From Aquilaria yunnanensis (Eukaryota > Streptophyta > Magnoliopsida > Malvales > Thymelaeaceae): a stretch of 64,000 nucleotides of DNA. The notes under the pieces were generated by a model. It had not been told where the DNA came from, did no database searches, and worked only from the letters and a program-made list of their open reading frames with translations. Shown piece after piece: positions 1-11,900 of the stretch. The DNA lies in assembly GCA_039654915.1 (NCBI GenBank), contig CM077593.1, positions 57,666,501 through 57,730,500 of the forward strand, in the 5' to 3' direction. Positions within the stretch are counted from its first letter, which is position 1; each line of letters starts with the position of its first letter. The position numbers were made by a program, and so were the translations under genes.

Positions 1-10
1 AAGCAATCAC

Positions 11-288
11 CGAGGAAAGTAAAAGTATGGTTTTTAGAAGTCTCTTGAGCGAATATATTCGGGACAAAGGAAAGCAAGAGTATGGTTCTCCGAAGTCCCT
101 TGAGCGAATATGTTCGGGACAAAGGAAAGCAAAAGTATGGTTTTCCGAAGTCTCTTGAGCGAATATGTTCGGGACAAAGGAAAGCAAAAGTATGGTTTTC
201 CGAAGTCTCTTGAGCGAATATGTTCGGGACAAAGGAAAGCAAAAGTATGGTTTTCCGAAGTCTCTCGAGCGAATTATGTTCGGGACAA
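11..288. repeat. 55-bp minisatellite, about five units
   Basis: The block TTCGGGACAAAGGAAAGC recurs with starts near 111, 166, 221 and 277, a period of 55 (once 56), plus a more diverged leading unit. The middle units are nearly identical. It lies in the gap between the integrase end (off-window) and the antisense-gene stop at 426. The unit is the reverse complement of two dispersed motifs in the same gap of copy G2 (31917-32115), so it is a local expansion of element sequence. The apparent 97-codon reading frame across it is only translated repeat. Confidence 0.9.
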
Positions 289-425
289 AGGGAAACAAAG
301 GGATCTGGCAAAAAATACTCAGCCAAATTTTTATCTATTGACCCAAAGAGTGCTTACAGAGAAGAAAGTTGCTGAAAGACTACAAAAAAGAAGAAGAAAA
401 TGAAGACAAAAGGCCCTAGTACAAA

Positions 426-2871
426 CTAAGGAACCTCGGCGTCTTGAGAACTGCCAGCCTCTGTGCTTTTGTCAGCAGCCTTCGGCGCCGAGAAAGAAGG
501 AGGCAGTTTCAAGTGCTCGATCTTGGACCAAGTCCACCGAGGCTCCTTCGGGATGTTCATGCCTTCCAGGAAGGAGAGGTCAAAATCTGGGAACTTCTGC
601 AGAATTTGGTGCCGAGCAAGACAGAAGCCGTCTTGAAAGCCCAACTTCGTCATATCATCGGACTCCCGCTTCTTGACTGCCAAATCTGCATAGTCCTTCT
701 CCAGATCCACGTAATCCTTCTCCAGATTCTTAAGCTTTCTCATCAATGCCTTCATCTTCTTCTTTTCTTCTGAAGGCTTCTTCAGAGATGCGACCTTGGC
801 TTCGAGCTGGGCCTTTTCCTCGAGCGTCTTCGCAAGGATTGCGTCACTTTCTGACTTATCCTTTTGAATCGCTTCTACGGTCGAAGTCAGCTCCGCCATC
901 CGAGAGCCGATGTCGGAAAGTTTCTGGGAGGTGCCTTTCTCAAGTTCCTCTTTCTCTTTTATGAACCCCTCCCGAAGTTCAGCAATTTCCTTCTCCGAAG
1001 ACTGCTTCAGCTGAGCATTATCGGCAGCCAACGCCGAACACTGGGCCTTCGTCTTGGTGTAAAGGTCCCAGAGTGACGCCCTCCTTTCTGTGTCTCGCGC
1101 CACCCGAACACGGAGCAACCTGGCATACCCCATCAGCTGTAAAAAAGGAAAAACAAAGGGAAAATGACGCTAAGTAAAAAGCAAAGGCGAAATTGGCACT
1201 AAGGAAACAGTGAAGCATACCTGGGCGGCATGTTCAGTGAGTTTGGAGGCCAAAGAGATGTCGCCTGCGTAAGCCTCCGTAAGGGCCTTGTAGGAGGCCT
1301 CAGTAAACACCCCTTTGCACATCTGCCTGGCCATCTCGGGACAGTCCTTGGAGTACATATTCATGTCCTCCGTGAACGTCCAGAAGGGCTCCCTCGGAAC
1401 TTTCCCTGCTGGGACTTGGGCATCCCGAAGGGCCCTCCTGCGGGCGTGTTCGGCAACCCAGTCAGGAGCGGCCACCTCCGCTGCACAACAAAGCAGAAAA
1501 ATTGGTTAAGGCCAGAAAACTCTTAAGGATTTACAAGAGAAAAAAGGTTCTTCGACAAAGTACAAACCTGCTGGCACCTCGGTAATGTCATCGTCAAGAA
1601 TCGACGCCGCCTCAGTAGAGATCCCCTTGCCTCTTATTTGGCGCCGTTCCTCGGCAGAAGGGGTCTCCTCCCCATCGCCCTCCAGAAGAGCATGCAAAGG
1701 CGTGGGGCTTTGAGGAAGGACGTCGGAAGAAGGGACGTCGACAGAAGGAACCTCGGGCAAAGGGGCAGCATGGTGTTCGGGCTCCTCGCCTACCTCCTCC
1801 GGAATTTGTGGAAGAGAGGAAGGAGCAGCTTTCATTGCCCGTTTGGAAGGAGGACCGCCTGAAGTCTGCTTCCGCCTCCGAGAGGTGGCCTTCTTTGTCT
1901 GTTCGCCCCTCTGGGCCTGCCCGGTAAAAAGAGTCTTGTAGAAGGCAGCCGCATCGTCGCCCATCTCTGAAAAAAGGAAGAGAAGATCAGTGTAAGTCCA
2001 AGATGAAGTTATGAAGGAAAAAATGAGAAAGTAACTTACTCTCGTAAAAAGACTCATAAGTCTCTTTCCCCCGAAGGAGTTTCACGAGCCAAGAGTCCTT
2101 CCCCGAAGAAGCCGGTTTTGGCATGTTGAGGTCTGTCACATGCTCCTTTACCACCTTGAGTTCCCGAAGGACCTCTTTGGTCATGAGCCTCCAATTGATC
2201 GGAAAGGGGTAAAGGGCACGAGGAGAGACCTCGGCAGCCCAGTCAGAGACGGCCCGGATGCGCTTGTCGAAGTCCTCAAAGATAGGTGCTACGTCGGCGT
2301 CTAGCAGTATCTTCGGGTCAACAACATCCATCTTGAGCCTCCCCTGAGCCCACTTTGTCGGGACGTGCGACCAAGCCTCCGACTTCTTCAGGAAAAAGAA
2401 TTTTTGTTGCCACCCTCGCCAGCTGTCTTTGGTGGCGAAGGTGAACGTATACTTTTTGCTCCCGGATCCCCGAGGTAGCATAAAGTAGAAGCCACCCTTC
2501 GGGACCACGAAGAGCTTGTAGTACTGAAGAAAAACTACAAAGTGAGGTTTTATTTTGAAAACGCCGCACATACAGAGGAAGGCGTTGAAATAGCAATACG
2601 AGTTCGGTGGGAGTTGGTTAACGGCAATGCCATGGAAGTTGCAGAACGCGCTAACCATCTCCAGGGGGGGATACCGAAGTCCGGCCTTCAGTTGTGCTCG
2701 GAAAACGGTGATTTCATCACTTCGGTTGGAGAAAGGAAATTGGTCAGGACGGGGCAACCTCGTCACAGAGTAAGAGGGTAAGAAAAACTTTTTCTTCCAC
2801 TTTGCTAGTTTTGCCGCAGTAGTGCAGCAAGGGTGAGAAAGAAGAGGTTGCCAACTCTCGGGAACAGGCAT
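426..2871 (-). CDS. Intact spliced antisense gene of a Tat retrotransposon (733 aa)
   Basis: Four exons on the minus strand: 2871-2040, 1966-1568, 1480-1221 and 1136-426. The GT-AG introns are 73, 87 and 84 bp; the summed 2202 nt give 733 residues with no stop. Exon 1 encodes a globular N-terminal half with the conserved stretches LPPNSYCYFNAF and KDSWRGWQQKFFF. Exon 2 is rich in Lys/Arg and Pro, resembling a nuclear localisation region. Exon 4 is a long Glu/Lys-rich coiled coil (about residues 515-650). The product resembles the plant family labelled 'putative gypsy type transposon' (Pfam Transposase_28, from memory) and the antisense ORFs reported for Tat elements. Its function is unknown. 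ATG 2871 is chosen because the protein start MPVPESW aligns with MPIPKNW in copy G2. The 832-nt exon 1 and 260-nt exon 3 match G2 exactly in length. Its own TATA box is at 3140. Confidence 0.85.
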
Positions 2872-3139
2872 GATGAAAACGAGTTCGGGAAAAACAAGGA
2901 AAACGAGTTCAGGAAAAACAAGGAAAACAAGTTCGGGAAAAACAAAGAAGAATCTTTGAAAAAAGCAGAAGGACTAAAACCCACCAAAGGTCTTGCCGGA
3001 ATCTGGATTTCTGGAAGCCATCGTGAAAAGTGGTCGGAAAAACGCCTGAAAAAGGAGAACCGCCGCGAAAAATTGGGAGAGAATTAGAAGGCAATAGAAA
3101 GCAAAAGCAGAAGAAGAAAGAGGGTTATGACAGGACTGA

Positions 3140-3147
3140 TATATATA
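3140..3147 (-). promoter_or_regulatory. TATA box of the antisense gene
   Basis: TATATATA lies 269 bp upstream of the antisense ATG and outside the LTR, preceded on the minus strand by CTCGGCC. The same TATA box and flank occur at the equivalent place in copy G2 (29101), and a TATA box lies there in G3 (62077). This supports a dedicated promoter; the transcription start is not shown. Confidence 0.65.
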
Positions 3148-3430
3148 GGCCGAGAAGGCCAGGAGAACCGTCGTCATTAGTACCCCTCGGAAGGCGAAGC
3201 GTCGCCATAACTGCTAAGAGCGCCTGAAAAGTCGTGCCAGCCGTACTCAGTGCATTCTTAGCCAATAAAAGTGTGCCATGTGTCGGTCATCGCACAGCAA
3301 ACGTGCCACGTGTCGTCCATCACGTCGAGCACGCCCTCTGACACCGTTTGGTCTAGAGGCGCCACCCTAGACTGACTCTGCTGGATATAGGACGCGACGC
3401 ATGAGCAGACCTATAAAGGCAAAAAAGTAG

Positions 3431-3589
3431 GTTACCTCGAAGACACCAAAAGACAGCCTGTGACTTCGGGCAAAACGTCTATCTTCGGTACAAGGTTATC
3501 CTATTTCCCCTCGCCACAAGGACACCAAGAGACAGCCTGTGACTTTGGGCAGAAGGTGTATCTTTGGCACAGGGACAACCTATCTTCTC
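3431..3589. repeat. 79-bp tandem duplication upstream of the antisense gene
   Basis: Two diverged units begin with GACACCAAAAGACAGCCTGT (3442) and GACACCAAGAGACAGCCTGT (3521), a period of 79 bp. They lie between the antisense promoter and the polypurine tract. Confidence 0.75.
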
Positions 3590-3710
3590 ACGCCTCGAGG
3601 ACGCAAAAAGGGCTGCCCATCGCTCCAGGCAGAAGAAGGCGTCTTCGGCGCAGATATCACAACCACAGGACCCGAAAACCGATGAACCGAAGTTTCTCAC
3701 TTCGGCTTTT

Positions 3711-3724
3711 CGGAGGGGGGCCTG
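3711..3724 (+). other. Polypurine tract of Tat G1
   Basis: CGGAGGGGGGCCTG abuts the LTR start TGATAGCC at 3725. It primes plus-strand DNA synthesis in LTR elements. Copies G2 and G3 have G-rich tracts at the same place. Confidence 0.8.
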
Positions 3725-4027
3725 TGATAGCCAAAGGCTATTGCCTCCTCAGTAGTAACTCCCTGCCAGAATATTGGCCGAGGAGTCTGACGTCACCCAA
3801 GAGAGGATCTTTTCATTGACCTCGGAAGGTGCGAAGTCAAACACTATGAGCTCGAGACTTTGGTTAGCTCGTCAGGAATTCCGAGGACAACACCGTCTCC
3901 ATCGAAGGGCCAAACTGACCATCTTCGGGTAAGAGAGCCATCTCTCTGAAGCAAGGGAGAATCTCCCCGAAGGCAGAGGCCCCGAAGAGGTCTTCCCCGA
4001 ACAAGAAACACCTGAACAAGGGAATCC

Positions 4028-4160
4028 CCGAACTATGGGTGTGAGTCCCGAAGAAGGTGTTCATCAAGGGCGCTCCCAGAACTATGGGATAGATCCCGAA
4101 GGAGGTGCTCGCACCAAAGGACGGATAGAATCCGAAGAGGGTGCACGCACCGAAGGGCGA
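4028..4160. repeat. Degenerate ~50-bp repeats inside the Tat LTR
   Basis: Related units follow at roughly 45-50 bp: ACTATGGGTGTGAGTCCCGA (4032) and ACTATGGGATAGATCCCGAA (4081), then a third, more diverged one at about 4128. All are rich in CCGAAG. Confidence 0.6.
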
Positions 4161-4403
4161 CCTCGCCTAGGGGACCTCGGGAGTACGGTATGAGCATTTA
4201 AGGAGCCTCTGATATGTCGCCCACAAGCCCTACACGTCACATCTAAACGGCGAACTGACACGCCGCAGCCGCCCCAGTCCTGACACAACCTGTCCGTGTC
4301 CAGGGCTAAAGGAGGCTGCAAACGGCTGCCTGTCCCCTAGGTCCAAAAATACAGATCAAATCCGACCGAACACGTGTCATGATCTGAACGGACCAGCTAC
4401 TCC

Positions 4404-4410
4404 TATAAAT
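4404..4410 (+). promoter_or_regulatory. TATA box of the Tat G1 LTR
   Basis: TATAAAT in CTCCTATAAATACTA, about 680 bp into the LTR. The G2 LTRs (minus strand, 28114-28120 and 47824-47830) and the G3 LTR (63197-63203) have it at the matching place, so it is the likely sense promoter. Confidence 0.65.
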
Positions 4411-4695
4411 ACTAGGAAATGGGACTAGGCAAAGGATGGGCATTTTCCTCCCTCTGAGAAAACACAAAACAGGCAAGACACTTGATCCCTTAGTGTTCTT
4501 CCTCCACTTTCACTCAGAAAACTGACTTGGGCGTCGGAAGGTCCTCCCCGGAAAAGCAAACCGGGGACCTCCTAACCTCTTCTTTGAGCTTTTCAGGCAC
4601 ACTCAGCTGGGAAACCAGAGCTCCAGGCGCTCGCCTCCTCAGGAAGTCTCTCCACCTGTCAACATGACAGCAAACGAAGATGCCTTGGGGCATCA

Positions 4696-7600
4696 TAACC
4701 TATGGTTATTGTTGTTGCTGCATTTCATGTGTTTGTTGGTTGTGGCTGGCTGCTGCATTTGGTTGCCGTATGTTGTATACATGCATTGTGGTTTTTGTGT
4801 TTTAGTATCTCTGGATTTAGGTTTTAATGATGGTCACATTTCCTATTAAATCCAAGTGTTACCTTTACTAAGTTTCTCAATGAAACTTACTCCCCTCAAT
4901 TTTGTCATTTCAGGTCCAGCAGAAAGATCACATTCAAATTGGCATTTTTAGTTTGAGTTTTGATCTGAAATTTTAGGAACATGAACTTCCATATCTCTAG
5001 TTGTGATCTGAAAATTTTGGTGATTTTAGGAGCACATTTGGTATTTTTAATGGTGGTACTTATTGTGTTGTGCAATAGCTGTCCAGCATCCTGTTCTGGA
5101 GTCCATTGTGTCTCAGGCACTCCTGTAACCTAGGGTGCATATTTAGCTAAGTTAGGACCATTTTTTCATGCATGTATGCATCTACATGTAGTGTATGTAA
5201 AATGAGACAAGTATGTGAACATTTGAGTAATGTTTTGGCTGTGTAAGTGATGTGGTGCAAAGCTGCCTAAGTGTGAATGATGGACTGCTTACTTGTAAAT
5301 TCTATTTTGGCCACATAAAGTTGTTAAAAGCAAGGGAATGTAATTCTTATGTTAATGGAAATATATGGGATAGCTTTGGAGGGTTTCTCCTTGTATGGGC
5401 AAAATAGTCATAAAGTGACCTGAAATTTGACTCTGTACTTAAAGTTCTATGTATCCCTGTGTAGAAGGAATCTTGGTATGAAATTTTGATCAGATCTAGA
5501 GAACATCAAGAGGTTGAACGGGGATTTGGAATTTTTGAATTTGGAGTCCTGTAGCCATAGATATGATGTTACAAAATTGGCTAAGTTACTGTTCATTTGG
5601 TCAGAATTTTGTAGCCAACTACAAAAATCTATAACTTGATCCATAGGTGGGCTATTGATGTAAAACAAAATTATTTGGATTTCTCTAAGTGTCTACTTGA
5701 TAATGGACCAAATAAAATAGGGGTACATGGCTAGAATGATACAGTTTATTAGTTGAAGTTACAGGTGCACTAGCTGGTCACTAAAACTTACCAACATTGC
5801 CTAATGTGTGGTAGCCAAGATTAAGACTTGTGCTAGTGTTTTCTTTCTTTGCTGCAATGGTGTGCATGAAATGTGAATACGTGTGTGATGGTTGTACCAA
5901 TATGCATGTGTTTTGTTACCACCTCACAAAATGGGAGAATTACAAGTGTGTCATAATGGCTAAAAACCATTATATTGTGTAATTCTCGCCATAATGATTG
6001 AAGTGTGTGTGGTAAAAGGCATGATCAACACCTCCTTAAAAGTGTTCCAAGTTGGTAACTTGGCCCCCAAGAAAAGCCTTAAGGATTGCTTGTTTGTCAA
6101 GCAACCTAAGGACTTTTTTGTAAGGTTTTGGAAATTAGGGCACTCAATTGCAAAACTCTCAAGAAAGAGATTTGGAGAGTTATGGGAAGGACATGAATGG
6201 TGTAAAAGTGCTATTGGAGGACCAAATTGCTCATGGAAGACAAGTTTGGACAAAGGAAACACTAAAGGCATTAAGGACCTAAATGTCCTAGTGTAAACCA
6301 TAGGGGTGGCAGCCAAGACTTGATAATTAGTCAAAAATGTTGGGCACACGTGTGCCAATTATTTTAAGACAAAGAAACCATAATTAGTGAAAAGGAAAAT
6401 GACATAAAGCAAGGTTAATCATGTTAAGTGTGTTTTGTGCCCTTAAGCTCATTTAAGGCCTTTTAAGTGGCCAAATCACTTACCATTCTCTCATTTTCGT
6501 CCTCCTCCTGCCCAAGAACACAGCTACACTTCATCCACAGCCACCATACCTCCAAGATTGAAATTGAAGGCAAAAGAATGCAGGAAAGAGCAATTGGGAG
6601 CTATATGGTGCTAAGCCTTGAGTGCACCTAGGATCAAGCTCCAATTTCAGCATTCCCATCAAAGTAAGGGTTCTCTTGCTCTCATGTGTTGTTTTCTATA
6701 TTTTCAAGCATCCATGGAGCTAGGGCTAAGCTTGGAAGAGGGCCATAAGTTTGATGAACCAAGCTTAGTGAAGGGAGTGCACTTGTTAAAGGTCTTGTGA
6801 CCTATTGTCAAGTGCATAATGATGGCAGTAAAGTGAGGGTTTCTAGAGCCCAAAGTTAGTACTAACTAGTGTTAAAATCTTCCTAAGACCAAGCATTAGC
6901 TTGAGGAGGGCTGCCATAGTGATTTGGTTATGTTTATTGTCTATTTTATGGACTAACCTTCGGTATATGTTGTTGCCACATTTCATGTGTTTGTTGTTTG
7001 TGTTTGGTTGCTATATCTTGTATATATGCTTTTGGTTTTTGTATTTTAGTGTCTTTGGATGCAGGTTATAATGATGGTCAGATTGTGTATTGAATCCAAG
7101 TGTTACCCTTACTAAGTTTCTCAATGAAACTCACTCCCCTCAATTTTATCATTTCAGGTCCAGCAAAAAGATCACCTTCAAATTGACCTTTGTGGTTTGA
7201 TTTTTGATCTGAACTTTTAGGTACATAAACTTCCATATGTCTAGTTATGATCTAGAAATTTTTGTGATTTTAGGAGCACATTTGCTATTTTTAATTGTGG
7301 TACTTATTGTGGCATGCAGCAGCTATCCAACATCTTGTTCTGGAGTCCACTGTGTCTCAGGCACTCCTATAACTTAGGGTGTGTATTTAGCTGAGTTAAG
7401 ATCATTATGTAGTTCATGTATGCATGTACATGTAGTGTATTTAAGATTAGACATGGATCTGAACATTTGAGTAATGTTTTGGCTGTGTAAGTGATATGGT
7501 GCAAAGCTGCCTAAGTGTGAATGATGTGCTGCTTACTTGTAAATTCTTTTTTGGCCACATAAAGTTGTTAAAAGCAAGGGAATGTAATTCCTATGTGTAA

Positions 7601-8467
7601 TGGACGTATATGGGGTAGCCTTGGAGGGCTTTCCCTTTGTGAATGAAATGTTTGCACACTTATGAAATTTTGTATGGGCAAAATGGTCATAAAATGACCA
7701 AAATTTTGACTCTGGACTTAAAGTTCTATATCTCCCTGTGTAGAAGGAGTATTTGTATGAAATTTTTTACCACACCTAGAAAACATCTAAAGCTTGAACT
7801 GGGATCTAGAATTTCTAAATTTGGAGCCCTGTAGCCAAAGAGATGACATTGCAAAGTTGGCTAATTTACTGTTGATTTGGTCAGAATTTTGTAACCAATT
7901 TAAAAAATCCATAACGTGGTCCATAGGTGGGCTATTGATGTAAAAAAAATTTCCTTGGTTTTCTCTAAGTCTCTACTTGATAATGGAGCAAATAAAATAA
8001 GGGGTACATGGCTAGAATGATACAGTTTATTAGTGGAAGTTACAGGTGCAGAGGCTTGTCACTAGAACTTAACAAGATTGCCTAATGTGTTGAAGCCAAA
8101 ACTAAGACATGTGAGAGTGTTTTCCTTCTTAGTTGCCATAGTGTGAGTAAATGTAAATATGTGTGTTATGGTTAGACCAATATTCATGTATTTGCATAGT
8201 GCTCAAGAGGGTCACTTGAGTATGTACACTATGGGTGTTGTTCTGATGACCTACCGGACACACCAATCCTGAGAGTTTAAATGCACAGTTTTGGCACCAT
8301 AACTGGACTACCCCGGAGTGGGTAACATGTTTACATAGTGCCCAAGAGGGCCACTTGGGTATGCACAATAAGGGTAGTGTTCTAATAGCCTACAGAACAT
8401 TACGAATCGTGGGAGTCTAAATGCACAATTTTGGCACCATAATTGGACTACCCCGGAGTGGGTAACA
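4696..8467 (+). repeat. Family B LTR copy A, split by another B LTR
   Basis: Pieces 4696-5913 and 8328-8467 form the 3' part of one LTR ending GGAGTGGGTAACA. The 5' part lies left of the Tat G1 insertion, off-window. A second B LTR is inserted at 5914-8327. The sequence matches the minus-strand B LTRs at 8975-12842 and 48399-50793. No reading frame here looks like a real gene. Confidence 0.8.
5914..8327 (+). mobile_element. Family B solo LTR nested in copy A (2414 bp)
   Basis: Starts TGTTACCACCTCACA and ends GGAGTGGGTAACA, so the termini are TG/CA extended into a short inverted repeat. It is flanked by a perfect 5-bp duplication, TGTTT, at 5909-5913 and 8328-8332. No internal domain is present, so it is a solo LTR. 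A 100-codon frame near 5994-6296 is shared by other B copies only because the LTR is shared, and it is broken in them. Confidence 0.88.
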
Positions 8468-8974
8468 CATGATCTTCCTTAATTTCATTCCCAGTGGAGG
8501 AATGGTTATAGACTAAGGGGTTGGCCCTGGACACTTGACCAATCTTAGATCTCACTCTTCTTCCTCTAGGATTTCTCAAATCCTCATCTTCCACCTCATC
8601 CACCTCATCATTTTTGTTTCCTAATCTTCCAGAAGGAACATGTTCAAATTTGTTCCCAGCCTCCTCGTCTGATTGTTGCTGCGTACTCTAAATTGCTTCA
8701 GCTGGTGCTACTTGGGATCCTTGGTGTTGTGCTTAAATTAGTCTTACTAAGTTTTCATTGATTAGAGCTAAGTTTCCCTGAAGCTCTAACAAAACCTATG
8801 GCACTTTAGGGTTTGGTGCCCCCTGTTGGCCTTAATTTCCCATTTCGTGTCCATCTCTTTATTGCCTGAGTTCAGTAAGAGGCCTTACAGGTGTTCATGT
8901 ATGTAGCTAGCATGCAAATGCAACCATATGTACATGTATAAACCATGCTCTGACTATGCTTTCATACCAACATT
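8468..8974 (-). pseudogene. Gag N-terminal remnant and leader of a family B element
   Basis: Read on the minus strand, this stretch gives broken Gypsy gag-like sequence, including LQGNLALINENLVRLI, a Gln-rich STQQQSDEEAG segment and an acidic DEVDEVEDEDL segment, with several stops. At 8958-8969 it holds a decayed initiator tRNA-Met primer binding site (10 of 12 bases match) five bases from the B LTR start. This makes family B a Gypsy-type LTR family. It is truncated at 8467 where B copy A ends. Confidence 0.6.
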
Positions 8975-11900
8975 AGTTACCCACTGTGGGGTAGTCCATT
9001 TATGGTGCCAAAATTGTGGATTTAAAACTCCTAGGGTTGGTATGTTCTGTATGCCATCAAAACAATACCCTTTGTGTGCATACCCAAGTGGCCTTCTTAG
9101 GCTCTATGTAAATGCATGCATATTGGTCCAACCATTACAGACATATTCACATTTTATGCACACCATGGTACCAAAGAAGGAAAACACTAGCACAAGTCTT
9201 AATCTTGGCTACCACACATTAGGCAATCTTGTTAAGTTTAAGTAACCAGCCACTGCACCGAAAACATCCTCCAAAAAACTATATTAATCTAGCCATGTAC
9301 CCCCTATTTTCTTTGCTTCATTATCATGTAGAGACTTAATCCAAACTAGGGATTTTGGTTTTACATCAATTTCCCACCTATGGACCAAGTTATAGATTTT
9401 TTAAGTTGGTTATAGAATCCTAACCAAATGAACAGTAACTCAAACAACTTTGCAACATCCTAACTTTGGTTGTAGGACTTCAAATGTAGAAATTCTAAAT
9501 CCCAGTTAAACCTTTAGATGTTCTCTAGGTGTGGTAAAAATTTTATACCAAGATTCATTGTACATAGGGAGATATAGAACTTTGAGTGCAGAATCAAAAT
9601 TCTGGTCACTTTATGACCATTAGGCCCATAGAAAATTTCATAAGAGTGCAAACACTTCATTCACAAGGTGTAAGCCCTCCAAGGCTATCCCATACATGTT
9701 GAATAAACATACGAATTACATGCTCTTGCATCTAGCAACTTTATGTTGCCAAAATAGAATTTACAAACAAGCAGCCTATCATTCACACTTAGATAGCTTG
9801 TGGACCACATTCACATGCATAGCAAAACAGTCCTCAAAAGTTCACATAATTTTTTCAAATTTACATGTCTTACATTTTCATGCATCCATGCACTACATAA
9901 TGGCCTTAACTTAGCTAAAACATGCAGCCAAGTTACGGGAGAGCTCTAGACACAATGCACTATAGAAACAAGATGCTAGACAGCTGCTGCATAGTATAGT
10001 AAGCACCATCACTAAAAATACCAAATGTGCTCTTAAAATCACCAAAATTTCCAGATCATAACTAGATACATGGAAGTTAAAATAGCTGAAATTTCATATC
10101 AAAACTAAAACTAGAAAGGTCAATTTGAATGTAATCTTTCTGCAGGACCTAAAAAGGGCAGATTTGAGGGGAGTAAGTTTCATTGTGAAACTTAATAAGG
10201 GTAACAGTTGTACTCTTAAGGAAATGTGACACTCATTAAAACCTACATCCAAAGACACTAAAAGACAAAAGAACAACGCATATGTACAAGATATAACAAC
10301 CAAATGCAGCAGCCATTCACAAGGAACAAACAGATGAAATGCAATAGCAACATAAACCATAGGTTAGTCCATAAAACATGCAATAAACATAAGTAAATCA
10401 CTATGGCAGCCCTCCTCAAGCTTAAGCTGTAAGGTTTCAGGAGTGAAACAAGCACAGCAGAATATAACCAAAACCCTCCAAGATCCAAGTGAAATGGGAT
10501 AACCAGGTGTTCAAAATTTTCATACCTAATTCGATCGAGATCTTTTACCCATTTGTTGGGTCAAATCATGAAAACTTGAATAGTTGACGTGTTCAAGCTC
10601 TCTATGGTATCCACACAAGCCTTTCGGGATCACCACACTTTCATCATGTCCCCACATATGCATTCCTCTTGCACTCACAATACTAGCTTGCGTCCTCCAA
10701 GGAATAGCAATAAAAGAGTGAGGCTGGAACTTTTGGTAGGCTAGGGCAAGAGCTGTGAATTTCTCACTATATGATGTATTTATAGTGAGACTCAACTTCC
10801 AAGCCTAATGGGTTTCAAAGCCCTAATCCAATTAGGTTTAATTTCGGGCTTAATAATGGCTCAACTATTGGGCCAATTATTAATACGAAATTATCATGAA
10901 ACCATAGCCCAATTAAATTAGCCCATGCACTCAAATAATCCAACTAGGCTTTATATGTGTGACCCAATAGGCTTTTACCATATTGGCAATGATCATAAAT
11001 CACATTTATGATCATAAGCAATGAGCGGTGTCTAGCAACACATCATTGCTACCTAAGTGACAAGATTGTCAGTAATTCAACTAAACCTTTATGATCATTA
11101 TCCGTATATGACATTGTCCTTTTGTCCAAGATATCAAGACCAAGCACGAGACATGGAAAGTGTCACTCTCATATAGCCTAATCTATGGTTTCTTGATTAC
11201 CGAGTAGACTACCTTAAACTGATGACATTAATATCATATATCAACTCATCCAAGCATGGCCATGCATTTTCTTAGTCTTACTCTATCAATGGACTCGAAG
11301 ATATCACTCCCACTATATAGGAGGGACAAATCTCATCTTGATCATACAAAACCCTCAGCATGATATGTGACATACCAAAAACCTCCTTCAAGTTCACTTA
11401 GTTACGAGCAACAAAATAAGTATCAAAGGATGTGACTCACATGTAGGGAACCTTGATGACTTTAGGTCGAAGCACTACATATACCATGATCCCTATGAAA
11501 ATCACTTATGACACTCATATAATGATCCATGTAGCATTCTCATGGTGGGTCGGTCCAGTACACAAGTTCTCCAACTTGTACCCATATGTGGACTACGTAT
11601 CTCATATTAGTCTCCACATATGCTAGTCGTTATGTATTATTGTAACCCGCTTCATGATAATACTAGACCAAGGACATTTAAAAATATCATTATTCTAGGG
11701 TTATAATTATGTTTATTATGTTACATAGAAACAAAACAACAAACATAATTACTGGATTAATGCCTTAATAAAATATCATGATTCAATGTGCAAAAATACA
11801 GTCATCTCATGACAAGCTTTTGGGCACAACACTAACATAAGCTTGGTCTTAGGAGAGTTTTAACACTGGTTAGAACTAACTTTGGGCTCTAGAAACCCTT

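Larger units (their letters stand above)
1..4695 (+). mobile_element. Tat-lineage Ty3/Gypsy retrotransposon G1, 3' part only
   Basis: This is the 3' end of a Tat-type element whose gag-pol lies beyond the left edge. In order it holds a non-coding gap with 55-bp repeats, an antisense spliced gene on the minus strand, that gene's upstream region, a polypurine tract and a 3' LTR. The order mirrors the more complete minus-strand copy at 27836-48393, which fixes the identity. It sits inside a family B LTR, which resumes at 4696. The expected right TSD copy is TAACC (4696-4700); the left copy is off-window. The intact antisense gene suggests it is younger than the other two Tat copies. Confidence 0.85.
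3725..4695 (+). repeat. 3' LTR of Tat G1 (971 bp)
   Basis: Begins TGATAGCC after the polypurine tract and ends GGGGCATCA. The same termini bound the 848 and 854 bp LTRs of copy G2. It contains a TATA box at 4404 and degenerate CCGAAG-rich repeats near 4030-4160. It is longer than the G2 LTRs, probably because of those internal repeats. Flanking DNA at 4696 is family B LTR, marking the insertion edge. Confidence 0.85.

Noticed and set aside
110..403. 97-codon open frame on the + strand
   Set aside because: It is the translation of the 55-bp minisatellite and shows a repeated peptide only because the DNA repeats.
5994..6296. 100-codon frame in the B LTR with relatives at 12492-12794 and 50444-50653
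   Set aside because: Similarity follows from LTR homology; the frame is broken or differs in start in other copies, and an overlapping frame of similar length exists on the opposite strand.
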